From assembly GCA_002305505.1 (NCBI GenBank), contig DBRC01000050.1, positions 42,317-57,524 of the forward strand: DNA of 15,208 nt. The letters run 5' to 3'. The notes below the pieces were generated by a model that made no database searches, was not told where the DNA came from, and saw only the letters and a program-made list of their open reading frames with translations. Position 1 is the stretch's first letter. Each line of letters starts with the position of its first letter. Position numbers and translations under genes: made by a program. The stretch comes from Prevotella sp. UBA1378 (lineage in GTDB: Bacteria > Bacteroidota > Bacteroidia > Bacteroidales > Bacteroidaceae). Positions 7,479 through 14,977 of this stretch are shown piece after piece.

Positions 7479-9914
7479 ATGATGAATCAACGAACACTAT
7501 GGCTTATGCTGCCCCTGTTGCTGCCCCTCTGTGGCAGTGCAGCCGCCAAAGGCCGGCAGGCGGCCGCTCCCGCCGTCATCAGCGAGGTGCCTTTTACGGC
7601 CGTCCGCCTGAGCGACGCCTTCTGGCTGCCCCGTATTGAGAAAAACCGCACCGTGAGCATCCCCTCCTCCTTCCGTGAGTGCGAGAAAAACGGGCGTTTC
7701 GACAATTTTGCCCTTGCTGCCGGCATCATCAAAGGCGAGCACCGGGGCGATTTCTCCTTCGACGACACCGACCCCTACAAGGTAATCGAGGGAGCCAGCT
7801 ATAGCTTGGCCGTACACTACGACAAGAAACTCGACCACTACCTCGACAGCGTTATCGGCCTCATTGCCCGGGCACAGGAACCCGACGGTTATCTTACCAC
7901 CTGCGTCACCAATAAGTGCACGCGCCTGTCGGGCTGGTGGGGAACCCGGCGCTGGGAGAAAATCAACTCCCACGAGCTGTATAATTCAGGCCACATGATT
8001 GAGTCGGCCGTAGCCCATTACCGTGCTACCGGCAAGCGCACCTTCCTTGACGTGGCAATCAAGAATGCCGACCTTATCTGCAAGGTGTTCGGCCCCGGCC
8101 AGGGGCAGATTCACCGTCCTTCGGGCCACCCCATCGTCGAGATGGCCCTCTGCAAACTGTATAAGGTAACCGGTACCCGGCGCTATCTCGATTTGGCGCG
8201 CTACTTTGTCGAGGAGACCGGGCGTGGCACCGACGGCCACCGGCTGAGCGAATACAGTCAGGACCATAAGCCCATCTTGCAGCAGGACGAAATAGTGGGG
8301 CATGCCGTGCGTGCGGGATACCTTTACTCGGGCGTGGCCGATGTGGCTGCCCTCACCGGCGACACAGCCTACTTCCGTGCCTTGGAGCGCATTTGGCAGA
8401 ACATGGCCGGCCGCAAGCTCTATATCACCGGCGGCATAGGCAGCAGGGCACAGGGCGAGGGATTCGGCCCCGATTACGAACTCAACAACATGACCGCCTA
8501 CTCGGAGACGTGTGCTTCCATAGCCAATGTCTATTGGAACTACCGCATGTTTCTGGCTACCGGCGATGCCAAGTATGTCGATGTATACGAGCGTGCGCTC
8601 TACAACGGTGTGCTCAGCGGCGTTTCGCTCAGCGGCGACCGTTTCTTCTACGATAACCCCCTCGAGTCGATGGGGCAGCATGGGCGGCAGCCTTGGTTCG
8701 GCTGTGCCTGCTGTCCGGGCAATGTCACGCGCTTTGTAGCCTCGGTGCCCCACTACATGTATGCCACCCGCGGCAAGGATATCTACGTGAACCTCTATAT
8801 ACAGAGCACCGCCACGGTGAACGGCGTTGAGCTGCAGCAGCAAACGTCTTATCCGTGGAGCGGCGATGTAGGTATCACCGTCAACCCCCGGAAACGCACA
8901 GCCTTCAGCCTGAAGCTGCGCATTCCCTCGTGGGCTCAACAACGCCCCGTGGCTACTACCCTCTACAGCTACCCCGATATGCCGGGGGCCTATACTGTGA
9001 AGGTAAACGGGCAGACTGTAAGTGCTGCGCCTGCCAACGGATACGTGGAAATCAACCGTGTGTGGAAGAAAGGCGACCGCGTGGAACTGTCGCTGCCCAT
9101 GGACGTGCGCCGGGTGCAGGCCAACGACAATGTGGCCGACGACCGCGGCAAGCAGGCTCTTGAGCGGGGCCCCATCGTGTTCTGCCTCGAAGGGCAAGAC
9201 CAGCCCGACAGTTGCGTCTTCAACAAGGCCATCCTGCCCTCAGCCACGGTCTCGGCAGCCTATCTGCCCGGGAAACTGGGCGGCATCGTCGAGTTGAGCG
9301 GAAAGGCCGTCGTGGTGCACCACGACGGTACGGTAGGCAGCACAACCTTTAAGGCCATACCCTATAGCACGTGGAATAACCGCGGCGGCGACCAGATGGC
9401 CGTGTGGATACCCGTATCGCCTGTTTATGCCCATGTGAAGCCGCAACCCACCATTGCCAGCAGTTCCCGTACGCTGTTCTTCCGCAGTGCCATCCAGAAG
9501 GATGCCCCCGAGACGGCCGCCGTTGAGGGTGCAACTTGGGGTGTGAACGACCAGTGGGAACCGCTGCGTTCGTCGGACACCAGCAAGCCTTACCATTACT
9601 GGTGGCTCAAGTACGGCTCAAAAGAGAGCATAGCCTATCAGTTCGACCGCCCGCGCACGGTAAGCAACGTGCAGGTATACTGGCTCGACTTCGACCATTA
9701 CGACGGTAATTTCCGTGTGCCGGAGAGTTGGAAGCTCTACTACAAAGACGGCGAAGCGTGGCGCGAGGTCGAGACTTCCGACCGCTATGGGGTGGCCCGT
9801 GACTGTTACAACAGCCTCGACTTCAAGCCCGTCACCACCACGGGTCTTAAGATTGTGGCTCAGTTGCGCGAGGGGCAGAGCGGCGGTGTCATCGAGTGGA
9901 AGGTCAATGAATAA
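7479..9914 (+). CDS. Second GH127 beta-L-arabinofuranosidase-like protein with C-terminal discoidin-like domain
   Basis: This 811-aa secreted protein is a paralog of the GH127 gene at 240-2654, with the same domain order: signal peptide (~1-24, ending SAAA), (alpha/alpha)6 barrel (~35-430), beta-sandwich domains (~435-650) and an extra C-terminal discoidin-like module (~685-811). The metal/nucleophile residues are all present: E343-T-C345 in AYSETCA and C411-C412 in CACCPGN, with conserved H165, H172 and H275. Long blocks are shared with the paralog, for instance around LYITGGIG and NPLESMGQH.RQPWFGCACCP. The gene is alone on its strand, divergent from the GH97 operon and convergent with speA. 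Start: two adjacent ATG codons (7479, 7482) follow an A-rich leader, and either gives the same signal peptide. Its Cys18 is preceded by Leu-Pro-Leu, not a proper lipobox. The expected product is beta-L-arabinofuranose; fine specificity may differ from the paralog. Confidence 0.9.
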   Translation: MMNQRTLWLMLPLLLPLCGSAAAKGRQAAAPAVISEVPFTAVRLSDAFWLPRIEKNRTVSIPSSFRECEKNGRFDNFALAAGIIKGEHRGDFSFDDTDPYKVIEGASYSLAVHYDKKLDHYLDSVIGLIARAQEPDGYLTTCVTNKCTRLSGWWGTRRWEKINSHELYNSGHMIESAVAHYRATGKRTFLDVAIKNADLICKVFGPGQGQIHRPSGHPIVEMALCKLYKVTGTRRYLDLARYFVEETGRGTDGHRLSEYSQDHKPILQQDEIVGHAVRAGYLYSGVADVAALTGDTAYFRALERIWQNMAGRKLYITGGIGSRAQGEGFGPDYELNNMTAYSETCASIANVYWNYRMFLATGDAKYVDVYERALYNGVLSGVSLSGDRFFYDNPLESMGQHGRQPWFGCACCPGNVTRFVASVPHYMYATRGKDIYVNLYIQSTATVNGVELQQQTSYPWSGDVGITVNPRKRTAFSLKLRIPSWAQQRPVATTLYSYPDMPGAYTVKVNGQTVSAAPANGYVEINRVWKKGDRVELSLPMDVRRVQANDNVADDRGKQALERGPIVFCLEGQDQPDSCVFNKAILPSATVSAAYLPGKLGGIVELSGKAVVVHHDGTVGSTTFKAIPYSTWNNRGGDQMAVWIPVSPVYAHVKPQPTIASSSRTLFFRSAIQKDAPETAAVEGATWGVNDQWEPLRSSDTSKPYHYWWLKYGSKESIAYQFDRPRTVSNVQVYWLDFDHYDGNFRVPESWKLYYKDGEAWREVETSDRYGVARDCYNSLDFKPVTTTGLKIVAQLREGQSGGVIEWKVNE

Positions 9915-9975
9915 TTTGTTAGTAATTATATTTTAATTTTATTGAGCATTACAAAGGTAATAGTAGTCTTATTGC

Positions 9976-10007
9976 AAAAACGGCATTCGTGAGAATGCCG
10001 TTTTTTT
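9976..10007. terminator. Bidirectional intrinsic terminator between GH127 and speA
   Basis: A perfect 13-bp stem, AAAAACGGCATTC (9976-9988) with GAATGCCGTTTTT (9993-10005), closes on a GTGA loop of the stable GNRA type. A T7 run follows on the plus strand, and the A5 run on the left gives T5 on the minus strand. It sits between convergent genes, 62 nt past the GH127 stop and about 50 nt past the speA stop, so it can end both transcripts. Confidence 0.92.
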
Positions 10008-10058
10008 GGTAACTATATAAAACTGTTGCCAGCCAAGGGGTAGCTCAACGGCAGCCTG

Positions 10059-11951
10059 TCATTCCAGGTACGTGTATCCGTAAAGTCCGGAGCGGTAGTT
10101 GCTAAGGAACTCCTTTCCTTCTTCCAGCGTGATTTTCCCTTGTTTTACGCTTTTGGCTACCCATATTTCGAGCTGTCGTACCAGTTTCTTCGGGTCGTAC
10201 TGTACATAATCGAGCACCTCGGCCACTGTCTCGCCGTCGATGACTTGGTCGATGTGGTAACCGCCGTCCCTCACCGATACATGTACGGCCGTCGTGTCGC
10301 CGAAGAGGTTGTGCATGTCGCCCAGGATTTCCTGGTAAGCCCCGATGAGGAACACGCCGAGGTAGTAAGGCTCGTTCTTTTTCAGCGGATGCACAGGCAG
10401 TATGTGCGAGTTGTTGCGGTTAGTGACGAAATTGGTTATTTTCCCGTCCGAGTCGCATGTGATGTCCTGCAGCGTGGCGCTGCGTGTGGGGCGTTCGTCC
10501 AGCCGCTGTATGGGCAGGATGGGGAAGAGCTGGTCGATGGCCCATGAGTCGGGCAGGCTTTGGAAGAGCGAGAAGTTGCAGAAGTATTTATCCGCGAGCA
10601 ACTTGTCGATGTTCATCAGCTCTTCGGGAATATGTTTCAGCGTCTTTGCCAGGATATTTATTTCGTGGCATACGCTCCAGTACATCGATTCTATTTCGGC
10701 GCGCGTCTTCAAGTCAACGATGCCGTGTGTGAAGAGGTCGAGCACCTCCTCGCGTATCTGTTCGGCGTCGTGCCAGTCTTCCAGCACGTTGCGCGGCGAC
10801 AGGTTGTCCCATATATCATAGAGGTCTTTCACCAGTTGGTGGCTGTCGGGTTCGGGCTCAAATTCCTCCGGCATTTCGGGTAGCGATGCCGTTTCGAGCA
10901 CATCGATAACGAGCACCGAGTGGTGTGCCGCCAGTGAGCGTCCGCTCTCCGTGATGATGTTGGGGTGGGGCAGCCCGTTCTTGTCCGCAGCGTCTACGAA
11001 AGTGTAGATACAGTCGTTCACGTATTCCTGGATGGAGTAATTGACCGAGCTTTCGCTTGATGGCGAGCGCGTGCCGTCGTAGTCTACGCCCAAGCCGCCG
11101 CCGCAGTCGACGAAGTCAACGTTGTACCCCATCTTGTGCAGTTGTATGTAAAACTGCGACGCCTCGCGCAGGGCAGCCTGTATGCGGCGTATCTTCGTGA
11201 TTTGGCTTCCGATGTGGAAGTGTATCAGGCGCAGGCTGTCGCGCATGCCTTTCTTGTCGAGCAGTTCGAGCGCTTCGAGCAGTTCGGCGCTGGTCAGTCC
11301 GAATTTCGATGCGTCGCCGCCGCTTTCTTCCCATTTGCCGCTGCCCGACGAGGCCAGTTTGATGCGTATGCCGAGGTTTGGCTTCACGTTCAGTTTCTTT
11401 GCCTCGCGGGCTATGATTTCCAGCTCGTTCAGTTTCTCCACCACGATGAAGATGCGCTTGCCCATCTTTTGTGCGAGCAGTGCCAGTTCGATGTAGTTCT
11501 GGTCCTTGTATCCGTTGCAGATGATGAGTGAGTCGCTTTGGCATTGCACGGCGATGACGGCGTGCAGTTCGGGTTTCGACCCGGCTTCCAGTCCGAGGTT
11601 GAACTTCCTCCCGTGCGAGATGATTTCCTCCACTACCGGCTGCATCTGGTTCACCTTGATGGGGTAGATGATGAAGTTCTCGCCCTTGTAGTTGTATTCT
11701 TCGGCCGCTTTCTTGAAGCAGCTGCTGGTTTTTTCGATGCGGTTGTCGAGGATATCGGGGAACCGGAGCAGCACGGGCGGTGCGACGTCGCGCAGCGACA
11801 GTTCGTCCATTACCTCGCGGATGTCGATCTGCGTCCCGTCCTTGCAAGGTGTGACATAGGCGTCGCCGCTGTTGTTGATGCCAAAGTAGGAAGTGCCCCA
11901 TCCGTTGATGTTATAGAGCTCCTTCGCGTCTTCGATAGTCCACTTTTTCAT
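10059..11951 (-). CDS. speA: Biosynthetic arginine decarboxylase
   Basis: This 630-aa cytosolic PLP enzyme of fold type III converts arginine to agmatine and CO2, the first step of the agmatine route to putrescine and spermidine. The PLP lysine is K99 in IIYPIKVNQ. HFHIGSQ (245-250), the glycine-rich DCGGGLGVDYDG (282-293) and ESGR (335-338) match the phosphate- and cofactor-binding parts of the barrel. The C-terminal beta domain carries C499 in DITCDSDG, the active-site Cys/Asp contributed across the dimer. The length is close to that of E. coli SpeA (658 aa), and no internal defect is seen. It lies 93 nt after aroK on the same strand with an A/C-rich leader (CCCAAAACAACAACAAACG) and no clear promoter of its own, so co-transcription with topA and aroK is likely. 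Confidence 0.96.
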   Translation of the reverse strand: MKKWTIEDAKELYNINGWGTSYFGINNSGDAYVTPCKDGTQIDIREVMDELSLRDVAPPVLLRFPDILDNRIEKTSSCFKKAAEEYNYKGENFIIYPIKVNQMQPVVEEIISHGRKFNLGLEAGSKPELHAVIAVQCQSDSLIICNGYKDQNYIELALLAQKMGKRIFIVVEKLNELEIIAREAKKLNVKPNLGIRIKLASSGSGKWEESGGDASKFGLTSAELLEALELLDKKGMRDSLRLIHFHIGSQITKIRRIQAALREASQFYIQLHKMGYNVDFVDCGGGLGVDYDGTRSPSSESSVNYSIQEYVNDCIYTFVDAADKNGLPHPNIITESGRSLAAHHSVLVIDVLETASLPEMPEEFEPEPDSHQLVKDLYDIWDNLSPRNVLEDWHDAEQIREEVLDLFTHGIVDLKTRAEIESMYWSVCHEINILAKTLKHIPEELMNIDKLLADKYFCNFSLFQSLPDSWAIDQLFPILPIQRLDERPTRSATLQDITCDSDGKITNFVTNRNNSHILPVHPLKKNEPYYLGVFLIGAYQEILGDMHNLFGDTTAVHVSVRDGGYHIDQVIDGETVAEVLDYVQYDPKKLVRQLEIWVAKSVKQGKITLEEGKEFLSNYRSGLYGYTYLE

Positions 11952-11999
11952 TTCGTTTGTTGTTGTTTTGGGTTTGTTGGGGGTTATAAGGTTAGAAAG

Positions 12000-12012
12000 C
12001 CGGGTACCCCGG
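12000..12012. other. Small GC hairpin in the aroK-speA gap
   Basis: CCGGG (12000-12004) and CCCGG (12008-12012) can form a 5-bp stem with a TAC loop; GGGTACCC inside is a perfect palindrome. On the minus strand it is followed by CTTTCT, a poor T run. It may cause partial termination or pausing between aroK and speA, but it could also be meaningless. Confidence 0.3.
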
Positions 12013-12044
12013 TGTGGTGCGGCTACTCTTTTTGTCTTCGTTGC

Positions 12045-12572
12045 TTAAATCTTGAGCAAGTCTTTCAGTTTTTCCACGCTTGTCTTTATCTTCCCGTAGT
12101 CGTCCATCAGACTTACGTCGAGTGTATATTTTGCTTTGTTGTAGAATATATCCCTTGCTTTCAGCTGATCCTTGATGAAGCCTGTCAGCTCCTCGGCGCT
12201 CTTCCCCTTCAGCAGGGGGCGCTCGGTCTTTCCCATCTGCAAGTGCTTGTGCAGCACTTCCGGCTCGGCTTTCAGGTAGACCACCTGTCCCTGCCGGTTC
12301 ATGTAGTCGATGTTGTCGAAGAAGCACGGCGTTCCTCCGCCGCAGCTGATGATGACATCCTCAAACTCGCCCAGCTCGTGCAGCATGTTGTGCTCTATTT
12401 GGCGGAACCCGTCCTCGCCCCGCTCCGCGAACAGCTGGGGTACGGTTTTCCGCATACGGCTCTCGATATACCAGTCGAGGTCGTAGAACGGAAGCCCCAG
12501 GTCCTTCGACAGCGCCTTGCCGATGGTGGTTTTCCCGGCACCCATATAGCCGATGAGGATAATCCGCTTCAT
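12045..12572 (-). CDS. aroK: Shikimate kinase
   Basis: This 175-aa cytosolic P-loop kinase phosphorylates shikimate at the 3-hydroxyl with ATP, in the chorismate pathway to aromatic amino acids. The Walker A motif is GYMGAGKTT (8-16). Shikimate-binding residues are in place: D33 in the LDWYIE motif, R57 in DGFRQIE and G78-G80 in CGGGTP. R118 in TERPLL is the lid arginine, and R140 is near the C-terminus. Length is normal for the family. The frame is open to 12617, but the extra 15 residues overlap topA and have no family counterpart. The Met at 12572 begins directly at the first beta strand (MKRIILIGYMG) and lies 2 nt after the topA stop codon, which implies translational coupling. Confidence 0.96.
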   Translation of the reverse strand: MKRIILIGYMGAGKTTIGKALSKDLGLPFYDLDWYIESRMRKTVPQLFAERGEDGFRQIEHNMLHELGEFEDVIISCGGGTPCFFDNIDYMNRQGQVVYLKAEPEVLHKHLQMGKTERPLLKGKSAEELTGFIKDQLKARDIFYNKAKYTLDVSLMDDYGKIKTSVEKLKDLLKI

Positions 12573-12574
12573 GC

Positions 12575-14926
12575 TTACTTCTTCTTCGCGGGTGTGCTTT
12601 CGATGATCTTCATGCATTCCCCCAGCGTCAGTTCGGCCGCCCTCTCGTGCAGGTTCTTCGGCAGGCGGTAGTTCTTCCCGTCGTAGTTAAGGTAAGGGCC
12701 GTAGCGGCCGTTGAGCACCTCCAGCTTGGGGTCCTCGATGAAGTTCTTGATGTGGCGCTGCGTTTCCTGCTGGCGTTTCTTGCCGATGAGGTCGATGGCC
12801 GTTTCGAGTGTTACCGTCATCGGGTCTTCCGTCTTGGGCAGCGAGGTATATTTCTTGTTGTGCAGGACGTAGGGCCCGAAGCGCCCCGCGCCGATAATCA
12901 CCTTCGACCCCTCGTACTCGCCGATTTCGCGCGGCAGCTTGAACAGCTCGAGCGCCTCGTCGAGGGTGATGGTCTCCATGCTCTTGTCTTTCGGCATCTG
13001 TGCAAACTGCGGCTTCTCCGTATCGTCGGCCGTCCCGATTTGCACCACCGGCCCGAAGCGCCCGATTTTCACGAACACCGGCTTCTGCGTCTTCGGGTCG
13101 TTGCCCAGCAGGCGTTCTCCGGCCTTGTGTTCCGAGCGGATGTTCATGGTCTTCTCCACCGTCGGCTCGAAGTCTTTATAGAATACCCGCATCATGTCGG
13201 TCCACTTCTCGTTGCCTTCAGCTATCTTGTCGAAGTCCTGCTCCACCTTGGCCGTGAAGTGGTAGTCCATGATGCCCGGGAAGTGCTCCATCAGGAAGTC
13301 GTTCACCACGATGCCGATGTCGGTAGGCAGCAGCTTGCCTTTTTCCGAGCCGGCCATCTCCTTGCGTGTCTTCTGCGTTATCTGTTTCCCCCTCAGCGTG
13401 TCGATGGCATACGTGCGCTCCTCGCCCTTGCGGTCGCCTTTCTGCACGTATTCGCGCTGCTGTATGGTGCTGATGGTGGGGGCATAGGTCGACGGGCGGC
13501 CGATGCCCAGCTCCTCCAGCTTGTGCACGAGCGACGCCTCGGTGTAGCGCAGGGGGCCTTGGCTGAACCGCTCGGTGGCCGTTATCTCGCGGCGGGTAAG
13601 CTCCTGCCCGGCCTTCAGCGGCGGCAGTATGCGCGTGCCCTCCTCGTCCTGCTGTTCGTCCTCGTCGAACGATTCGCGGTATACCTTGATGAAACCGTCG
13701 AACTTCACCACCTCGCCCTGGGCTACAAACTGCTCGGCCAGCACCTGGCGCCCGGCTGCAGGGTTGTCCCCGGCCATACTGTTTACGTTGATGGCCACGG
13801 TGGTTTTCTCTATTTCCGCATCGGCCATCTGGCTGGCGATTGTGCGTTTCCATATCAGGTCGTACAGGCGTTTCTCCTGTGCCGTCCCCTCTATCTCGGC
13901 TGCTCCCATGTCGGTGGGGCGTATGGCCTCATGGGCCTCCTGCGCGCCTTTGGCATGCGTGTGGTACCTGCGCTCGCGGCTGTACTCCTTCCCCCATAGG
14001 CGGCTGATTTCTTCCTTGCTGGCATCGAGGCAGAGCTTCGACAGGTTTACCGAGTCGGTACGCATATAGGTGATGCGCCCGTTCTCGTACAAGTGCTGCG
14101 CCACCATCATCGTCTGACTGACGGTGAAACCCAGCTTGCGCGCAGCTTCCTGCTGCAGGGTCGACGTGGTGAAGGGCGGTGCCGGCGTGCGCTTCAGCGG
14201 TTTTTTCGTAATGCTGTCCACGGTATAGGTGGCCTCCTTGCATTGGTTGAGGAAGGCCAGCGCCTCGTCGTGGGTCTTGAAGCGTGTGCCCAGTTCGGCC
14301 TTCACCTCCGTGGCCGAGCCGTCGGGGTTGGTGATGGCGAAAATGGCGTTCACGCGGTAGTAGGCCTCGCTCCTGAAGCTCTGTATTTCGCGCTCGCGCT
14401 CAACAATCAGCCGTACGGCGACGCTCTGCACGCGCCCGGCCGACAGGGCCGGCTTCACCTTTCTCCAGAGCACGGGCGACAGCTTGAAGCCCACCAGGCG
14501 GTCGAGCACGCGGCGGGCTTGCTGTGCGTTCACGAGGTTCATGTCCAAGCGGCGCGGGTGGTTGATGGCCTCGAGTATGGCGGGTTTCGTGATTTCGTGG
14601 AATACGATGCGGCTGGTTTTCTTCTCGTCCAGTCCCAGCACCTCGCACAGGTGCCATGAGATGGCCTCTCCCTCGCGGTCCTCATCGGACGCCAGCCACA
14701 CTTTTTCGGCTTTCTTTGCATTTGATTTCAGTTCCTTCACCAGCTTTTCCTTTTCTTCAGGAATCTCATAGTCGGGCTGGAGCGTGTCGATATCGATGCT
14801 CAGTTCTTTCTTCTTCAAGTCGCGGATGTGCCCGTAACTCGACATCACCTTATAGTCGTCACCTAAAAACTTTTCAATCGTTTTGGCCTTTGCAGGCGAC
14901 TCGACGATAACTAAATTCTTCTGCAT
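12575..14926 (-). CDS. topA: DNA topoisomerase I (type IA)
   Basis: This 783-aa enzyme relaxes negatively supercoiled DNA through a 5'-phosphotyrosine link. The TOPRIM domain is at the N-terminus, with E9 in IVESPAKAKTI and the acidic triad D81-D83-E85 in SDEDREGE. The catalytic tyrosine is Y287 in GRITYMRTDS; GIGRPSTYAPTI (474-485) is another family signature. The C-terminal part has no Cys4 zinc ribbons as in E. coli TopA. Instead it has three repeats of about 59 residues marked by GRFGPVV (622), GRFGPYV (681) and GRYGPYL (740), the C-terminal repeat type common in Bacteroidetes and other phyla, and a Lys-rich end. The start is placed at 14926, giving MQKNLVIVES as in the family; the 10-residue upstream extension (to 14956) would begin inside the likely transcription start region. 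It is first in the topA-aroK-speA operon. Confidence 0.97.
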   Translation of the reverse strand: MQKNLVIVESPAKAKTIEKFLGDDYKVMSSYGHIRDLKKKELSIDIDTLQPDYEIPEEKEKLVKELKSNAKKAEKVWLASDEDREGEAISWHLCEVLGLDEKKTSRIVFHEITKPAILEAINHPRRLDMNLVNAQQARRVLDRLVGFKLSPVLWRKVKPALSAGRVQSVAVRLIVEREREIQSFRSEAYYRVNAIFAITNPDGSATEVKAELGTRFKTHDEALAFLNQCKEATYTVDSITKKPLKRTPAPPFTTSTLQQEAARKLGFTVSQTMMVAQHLYENGRITYMRTDSVNLSKLCLDASKEEISRLWGKEYSRERRYHTHAKGAQEAHEAIRPTDMGAAEIEGTAQEKRLYDLIWKRTIASQMADAEIEKTTVAINVNSMAGDNPAAGRQVLAEQFVAQGEVVKFDGFIKVYRESFDEDEQQDEEGTRILPPLKAGQELTRREITATERFSQGPLRYTEASLVHKLEELGIGRPSTYAPTISTIQQREYVQKGDRKGEERTYAIDTLRGKQITQKTRKEMAGSEKGKLLPTDIGIVVNDFLMEHFPGIMDYHFTAKVEQDFDKIAEGNEKWTDMMRVFYKDFEPTVEKTMNIRSEHKAGERLLGNDPKTQKPVFVKIGRFGPVVQIGTADDTEKPQFAQMPKDKSMETITLDEALELFKLPREIGEYEGSKVIIGAGRFGPYVLHNKKYTSLPKTEDPMTVTLETAIDLIGKKRQQETQRHIKNFIEDPKLEVLNGRYGPYLNYDGKNYRLPKNLHERAAELTLGECMKIIESTPAKKK

Positions 14927-14953
14927 ATTCGAACAATTACAATTATTGGGGTG

Positions 14954-14961
14954 CAAAAGTA
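14954..14961 (-). promoter_or_regulatory. Bacteroidetes -7 box of the topA promoter
   Basis: The minus strand reads TACTTTTG followed by C, a full match to TAnnTTTG. It lies 27 nt before the chosen topA start, leaving a leader of about 20 nt. It supports the shorter topA start and is the likely promoter of the whole topA-aroK-speA operon. No clear -33 TTTG is found at the normal spacing. Confidence 0.6.
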
Positions 14962-14977
14962 AGCAAAAGTTTTGCTT
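14961..14977. promoter_or_regulatory. 17-bp palindrome adjoining the topA -7 box
   Basis: AAGCAAAAGTTTTGCTT is an odd palindrome with perfect 8-bp arms around a single G. It overlaps the first base of the -7 box and fills the spacer toward -33. Its GCAAAAGT half also recurs 10 bp away, inside the -7 box (14953-14960 and 14963-14970), about one helical turn. This placement fits a repressor or autoregulatory site, but no regulator is known from this sequence. Confidence 0.4.

Noticed and set aside
7530..7535. Lipoprotein signal in the plus-strand GH127 (Cys18)
   Set aside because: The preceding residues are Leu-Pro-Leu and lack the small residue required at -1, so ordinary Sec cleavage after SAAA is more likely.
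10034..10075. Complete tRNA gene after speA
   Set aside because: No closing acceptor strand, no GTTCGAATCC-type T-arm and a mismatched D-stem; only a fragment-like similarity remains.
12573..12617. Upstream start for shikimate kinase at 12617
   Set aside because: The extra residues overlap the topA end in another frame and precede the first beta strand with no family counterpart.
12647..13999. 450-codon open frame on the plus strand across topA
   Set aside because: It is antisense to a clearly real topA gene, its product resembles no family, and such long antisense frames arise from GC-rich codon use. The same holds for 1461-2630, 2572-3873 and 7986-9197.
14927..14956. Upstream start for TopA at 14956
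   Set aside because: It would begin within or right beside the -7 element at 14954-14961; the family N-terminus starts at the Met at 14926.
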